DNA of 11,489 bases, from the NCBI GenBank assembly GCA_946886325.1, contig CAMPIK010000027.1, positions 1 to 11,489 of the forward strand. Reading direction: 5' to 3'. Source of the stretch: an uncultured Shinella sp. (GTDB lineage Bacteria > Pseudomonadota > Alphaproteobacteria > Rhizobiales > Rhizobiaceae). How positions within the stretch are numbered: the first letter of the stretch is position 1; the number at the start of each line of letters is the position of its first letter. A program made the translations under genes and the position numbers. The notes beneath the pieces are model-generated. The model saw only the letters and a program-made list of their open reading frames with translations. It did not search any database and was not told where the DNA came from. Below are positions 9,001 to 11,489 of the stretch, one piece after another.

Positions 9001-10310
9001 GCTTCCGGCCCGAAATAGATCAGCAGGTTACGGCAGGAGATGAAATCGATGTTGGAGAAAGGTGGATCGCTGAGAATGTTCTGGACAGCAAAGATGATGG
9101 CAGATCGAAGCTGCGAAACAACGCGGTAGCCGCTCCCATCCGATATGAAGAAGCGCTGCAGCCGCTGCGGAGAAACCTCCGTCTCGATCGTCTTGGGATA
9201 GATGCCATCCCGGGCGAAGGCGACAGCGCCTTCGTCGGCGTCAGAGGCGAATATCTGCATCTGGATATCGCGCCCGGCTTCCGAAATGCATTCTTGCACG
9301 ATCATCGCCAGCGAGTACGCTTCTTCGCCGGTGCTGCATCCGGCAACCCACAATCGCAAAGGCTGTCCGGACGGGTGGTGCTTCACGAGCGCAGGCACAA
9401 TCTGCGTTCGCAACCGTTCGAAAACGTCCGGATCACGGAAGAAGCTCGTCACGTTTATCAGTATGTCGGTTGCGAGATGTGACAGTTCGAGCGGATTCTT
9501 GACCAGTTTTTCAAGGTAACGCGCCTTGTCCGAGGAGGCGATTCCGGCCATCGCCATGCGCCGTTCCAGCCGCCGATGTAGCGTTCCCTGCTTGTAGAGG
9601 GAGAAATCCTTGCCGGTCGATTCGCGCATCATGGCTACGATCGTATCCATGATGGCCCTGTTTGAAGGCGGCCCAACGTCCTTGCCGCCCTTTGCGGAAT
9701 AGGGCCTTTGCAGTGCTTCGCCGATCGCGCCCAAAGGCATCACGTGACTGGCCATTCCGGAATCGATCGCGCTGTTCGGCATCCCGTCGTAGCCCGCTTC
9801 ATTCGGGTCTTGGACAAAGACCCTGCCCCCGGCCTCGCGAATGAAGCGAATGCCGATGCTCCCGTCTGTACCGGTACCGGAAAGAACTATTGCCGTGGCG
9901 CGCGGGCCATATTCCATGGCAAGATTGTGCAGAAGGAAATCAAACGGCATACGCATCCCGTGGCGAACGGGAGGTAAGGTCAACCGTATCGTATCGGCTT
10001 CCACGGCAATGTAGCGCCCGGGAGGAATGATGAAGAGATGCTCCGGCTCCAGTCGCTGACCATCTTCAGCCTGGACCACTGTCATCTTGGTGTGGTTGGA
10101 CAGGAGCTCCGCCAGCATGCTCTCGTGAACCGGATCGAGATGCTGAACGAGAACAAACGCGTTCCCGCCGCCTGACGGCATTGCCTCAAGAAGAATGCGG
10201 CAAGCTTCGAGTCCGCCCGCCGATGCACCGATTGCGACAATATTGGTTATTGGCCTGCCGGAGTTCTTGTCAAACGCTGACGCACGCGACGGAGGTCGGG
10301 TTGAACTCAT
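6000..10310 (-). CDS. CheB-CheR-PAS-PAS-histidine kinase-REC-REC-LuxR/FixJ fusion (1436 aa)
   Basis: This is a giant signalling protein. The CheB methylesterase (about 20-200) keeps its triad: S30 in IGASAGG, H57 in VQHLDP, D149 in GTGTDG, but lacks CheB's usual receiver. CheR methyltransferase (about 218-485) has GTLHRRLERRM, the SAM loop WVAGCSTGEEAYSLA (321-335) and FISCRNLLIYF. A PAS-like region (about 516-625), a coiled coil (about 645-730, NEEL/KEEL repeats) and a second PAS-like region (730-835) follow. The kinase has H865 in SHDLRQPL, N box NLLANAVKYT (975-984), DSGIGIP, and LGLGLGLSIVK. Receiver 1 has D1148, T1178, K1199; receiver 2 has D1287, T1315, K1337. A FixJ-type helix-turn-helix ends it (about 1373-1432). 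No transmembrane segment is evident, so it is probably cytosolic. The ATG at 10310 is chosen over an in-frame TTG at 10412; its ribosome site is weak. Ligand and targets are unknown. Confidence 0.93.
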   Translation of the reverse strand: MSSTRPPSRASAFDKNSGRPITNIVAIGASAGGLEACRILLEAMPSGGGNAFVLVQHLDPVHESMLAELLSNHTKMTVVQAEDGQRLEPEHLFIIPPGRYIAVEADTIRLTLPPVRHGMRMPFDFLLHNLAMEYGPRATAIVLSGTGTDGSIGIRFIREAGGRVFVQDPNEAGYDGMPNSAIDSGMASHVMPLGAIGEALQRPYSAKGGKDVGPPSNRAIMDTIVAMMRESTGKDFSLYKQGTLHRRLERRMAMAGIASSDKARYLEKLVKNPLELSHLATDILINVTSFFRDPDVFERLRTQIVPALVKHHPSGQPLRLWVAGCSTGEEAYSLAMIVQECISEAGRDIQMQIFASDADEGAVAFARDGIYPKTIETEVSPQRLQRFFISDGSGYRVVSQLRSAIIFAVQNILSDPPFSNIDFISCRNLLIYFGPEAQATVISLCHFALNENGILLLGNTETVGPDSSRFDVLDKPSRIFRRKGQRGRFVFASNASDNVRTPMQRDPVPNRQAALAELCRRTIIDNYAPATVLINRKYEYLYSLGPVQRYLRIAPGYPTQDIFTVTPRSIHTKLRSALHRAFQEKVRTVSTGFYHDADDMLLHYEIVAQPVSIDGEDLLLVSFLDTEKPPQLSDPSSLVHDEHSHALARELSATRTELHAAIRDLENTAEEQKAVNAETLSLNEEYQSANEELLTSKEELQSLNEELTALNSQLQEALERQRATANDLENVLYSTDVATIFLDPDLNIRFFNPATRSIFNAILGDIGRPLTDLNSRVPDSALLADATAVLKGSVNKEREVRTAGGNWFLRRVMPYRTQEGGTEGVVITFADVTTQHHAHEALGRAKRAAERANAAKSRFLAAASHDLRQPLQSLVLLQGLLEKTVEGEKARKFVRSFRDTLHSMSGMLNALLDINQIEAGTVYPRIATCRVNEVLQRLNDEFSYSAMEKGISLRFVPSSLLVRTDPRLLEQMIRNLLANAVKYTRKGKILLGCRRHRDTLSIEVWDSGIGIPSHQLQSIFDEYHQAANDGTEVELGLGLGLSIVKRLGLLLGHKINVRSVSGKGSVFTIQLALGREEPQPEPRSTAASTEAPQMHGTILVIEDDQKVRSLIDIALRDEHHTVFAANDGSAAIELVSSKKVVPSLILADYNLPNEMSGIDVTKQLRSILGRQVPAIVLTGDISAETQQVLSDEDCLHMPKPVSLGELLEAIQFVLRSNAIPLDEQQPDDPRPALSDASAITIVDDDLPTREALRATFEAAGHRVQTFSDGEVFLANFNAQQPGCLVMDVRLPGMSGLGVLQTLRGRGLTLPVIMITGAGDIATAVLAMKAGASDFIEKPIGPSELLSRVSQALERSQDSSKQGLRQRDAQARLARLTERQREIMDRVLTGQPSKIIAMDLGLSQRTVEAHRAAIMKRTEVGSLPALARLVLAAESGD

Positions 10311-10387
10311 AGATGCGATCTCAAGGACTCTCCAAACATTTTGAGCATTCAATAGGTGTCTATGGTGCTGCCACTGAGTATAGGCAG

Positions 10388-10406
10388 AACCGATACAACC
10401 GGATAC
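10388..10406. repeat. Tandem direct repeat, possible operator half-sites
   Basis: AACCGATAC (10388-10396) is followed at once by AACCGGATAC (10397-10406), the same motif with one inserted G. The pair lies between two divergent regulator genes that both encode LuxR-type DNA-binding domains, so a binding-site role is possible. Two short copies can also occur by chance. Confidence 0.3.
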
Positions 10407-10563
10407 CCTCAACGTACGTATTTTCCGAGTCTATTTTCAGTGTGTCTTTTTGATATAGATTTATGATTGCAGCAGGTATCGCCGCAAGGAATGGCTATCC
10501 ATAAGTATGGCCTATTTCAACATTGTGTCTTTATGAAGAACTTTCTTGAAAAAGAACATTCAT

Positions 10564-10568
10564 GGAGG
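10564..10568 (+). promoter_or_regulatory. Ribosome binding site deciding the regulator start
   Basis: GGAGG at 10564-10568 lies 9 bases before a GTG at 10578-10580, the same spacing as at fcl in this window. It abuts the in-frame ATG at 10569 with no spacer, which makes that ATG unlikely. No comparable site precedes the in-frame TTG at 10467 or the ATGs at 10491, 10533 and 10689. Confidence 0.55.
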
Positions 10569-10577
10569 ATGTATGCC

Positions 10578-11327
10578 GTGGTTCAGGTCGGTGAAACAGG
10601 TGCGTTGAACTATCGTGGAAAACAAAACGGTATAGCTTCGTCGTCAATTTTCCCGCCGGTCAGCCGGACGACAGGTGCTTTCGCAAGTATGAGAGTCCTC
10701 GATATAATCGATGAGCGCGCACTGGATCGTGAGTGCCTATCTCAAAGCCTGGTATCGCATGGAATTGACATGACGATCGTGCTTTTCAACTCCGTTGAAA
10801 CCTGGATATCCAAATATGCAGAGGCATCCAGCGGCGTATTGATCAACATCGGCAGCCACGATTGTACCGAACCCCAGATCAAGAACAGCATCCAAACGCT
10901 CGTCTCCCGGTTTCCCGGTCTTCCAATTATCATCCTGGCCGACAATCATGATCTGCGTCAGGTTCTCACAGCTCTGGAACTTGGCGTTAGGGGCTTCATT
11001 CCTTCTGCCGTTGGAATTGCCGTTTGCGTGAAGGCAATCTCACTTGCTCTCTCGGGAGGCATCTTCATTTCCACTGAAAGCCTGCCGGAACTGCGTCGGC
11101 TGATGTCCGTTGCCGATCAACAGGAGCGTAAACGCGCGGAAATCTTCACCTGCCGGGAAGAAGACGTCATCGCCATGCTCAAACTTGGCAAAGCCAACAA
11201 GATCATTGCCTACGAACTCGATCTGCGAGAAAGCACCGTAAAGGTTCACATCAGAAACATCATGAAGAAACTCAATGTCAAAAATCGGACGCAGGTGATC
11301 TTCAGGTTAAATGAACTTTTCGAATAA
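10578..11327 (+). CDS. LuxR-family regulator with degenerate receiver domain (249 aa)
   Basis: This is a predicted DNA-binding transcription factor of the NarL/FixJ architecture. An unassigned leader (residues 1-37) is followed by a receiver-like fold from M38 (RVLDIIDERALDREC) to about 165, then a LuxR/GerE helix-turn-helix at about 187-247 with FTCREEDVIAMLKLGKANKIIA and STVKVHIRNIMKKLNVKNRTQ. The receiver keeps the fold pattern but not the chemistry: the phospho-acceptor position reads L88-I89-N90-I91, the Thr/Ser position is A121 (IIILAD), and the conserved Lys position is S143 (GFIPS). It is therefore probably not controlled by phosphorylation. The start is the GTG with the well-placed GGAGG; an ATG at 10689 would give a 212-residue protein beginning at the receiver. 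It is divergent from the giant sensor kinase, which suggests mutual regulation. The target genes are unknown. Confidence 0.85.
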   Translation: MVQVGETGALNYRGKQNGIASSSIFPPVSRTTGAFASMRVLDIIDERALDRECLSQSLVSHGIDMTIVLFNSVETWISKYAEASSGVLINIGSHDCTEPQIKNSIQTLVSRFPGLPIIILADNHDLRQVLTALELGVRGFIPSAVGIAVCVKAISLALSGGIFISTESLPELRRLMSVADQQERKRAEIFTCREEDVIAMLKLGKANKIIAYELDLRESTVKVHIRNIMKKLNVKNRTQVIFRLNELFE

Positions 11328-11489
11328 CATAAATTGCGATTTAAGAACGAAAAGCTCTTTTATTTTGAAAATTATTGCCTCGTTCTTCGCTGAACTGGTA
11401 GCGCCAATCTCGCTCATGATACGAGTACACATGCAGGTGGCTTGGTAAAACACGCAACGCTGATGATTGGAATTCCGGCGGACATGTGG
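11328..11489. other. Downstream intergenic tail, no gene seen
   Basis: These 162 bases after the regulator's TAA carry no frame that I can support. The first part (11328-11375) is AT-rich. An 8-base inverted repeat AAGAACGA / TCGTTCTT (11343-11350 and 11380-11387) spans a 29-base T-rich loop. It could be a weak transcript-end structure or a binding site. The remainder to the window edge shows nothing recognisable. Confidence 0.4.
11343..11387. repeat. Inverted repeat downstream of the regulator gene
   Basis: AAGAACGA at 11343-11350 is matched by TCGTTCTT at 11380-11387, a perfect 8-base inverted repeat 15 bases past the stop codon. The long loop contains CTCTTTTATTTT. The loop is too long, and the trailing sequence not T-rich enough, for a confident intrinsic terminator. 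Confidence 0.3.

Larger units (their letters stand above)
10311..10577. promoter_or_regulatory. Divergent AT-richer regulatory region
   Basis: This 267-bp spacer separates the start of the giant sensor gene (leftward) from the LuxR-family regulator (rightward) and should contain both promoters. It is visibly richer in A and T than the flanking genes, especially at 10420-10470. Possible -10 boxes are ATATAG at 10453-10458 (CTATAT read leftward) and TATGAT at 10462-10467 (rightward), but I found no convincing -35 at the right distance for either. It also contains an 8-base palindrome ACGTACGT at 10412-10419 and a tandem repeat at 10388-10406. In-frame TTG codons at 10412 (leftward) and 10467 (rightward) would extend both genes into it, but without supporting ribosome sites. 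Confidence 0.5.

Noticed and set aside
10311..10412. 34-residue N-terminal extension of the giant sensor from a TTG at 10412
   Set aside because: The start codon is rare, no ribosome site precedes it, and the extra residues lie in the AT-rich divergent spacer with no resemblance to the CheB start. The ATG at 10310 is preferred, although its own ribosome site is weak.

Overview
The window reads as chromosomal or large-replicon DNA of an alphaproteobacterium, most likely Rhizobiaceae (Sinorhizobium/Ensifer/Rhizobium type). The grounds are the high GC content with dense coding on both strands, a 107-bp two-palindrome intergenic element resembling the rhizobial RIME1 family, and a FixJ-type output module. 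No species is assigned.

Region 1 (1-5900) is a surface-polysaccharide locus. Three family-4 type glycosyltransferase genes run leftward (3560 to beyond position 1), joined by two 4-base ATGA overlaps, so they look like one translationally coupled operon. The most distal gene is cut by the window edge. Divergently, after a 296-bp spacer, gmd and fcl run rightward with a 17-bp overlap. Together they convert GDP-D-mannose to GDP-L-fucose. The simplest reading is that the rightward pair makes the activated sugar and the leftward enzymes build a fucose-containing glycan (exopolysaccharide, capsule or O-antigen). No polymerase, flippase or priming transferase lies in the window, so the product cannot be named.

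Region 2 (5897-6003) is a RIME1-like repeat between two convergent genes. Its near-identical ends supply the TAG stop codon of fcl on one side and of the giant sensor gene on the other. Its right-hand hairpin could end leftward transcription.

Region 3 (6000-11327) is a regulatory pair. A 1436-residue leftward protein joins, in one chain, a CheB methylesterase, a CheR methyltransferase, a PAS-like region, a long coiled coil, a second PAS-like region, a histidine kinase, two receivers and a FixJ/LuxR-type DNA-binding domain. Divergently, across about 267 bp of AT-richer DNA, lies a LuxR-family regulator whose receiver-like domain lacks the phospho-accepting aspartate and the conserved Thr/Ser and Lys. 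The arrangement suggests a sensor that is its own transcription factor next to a phosphorylation-independent regulator. A link to the fucose locus is possible only by proximity. The last 162 bp hold no recognisable gene.
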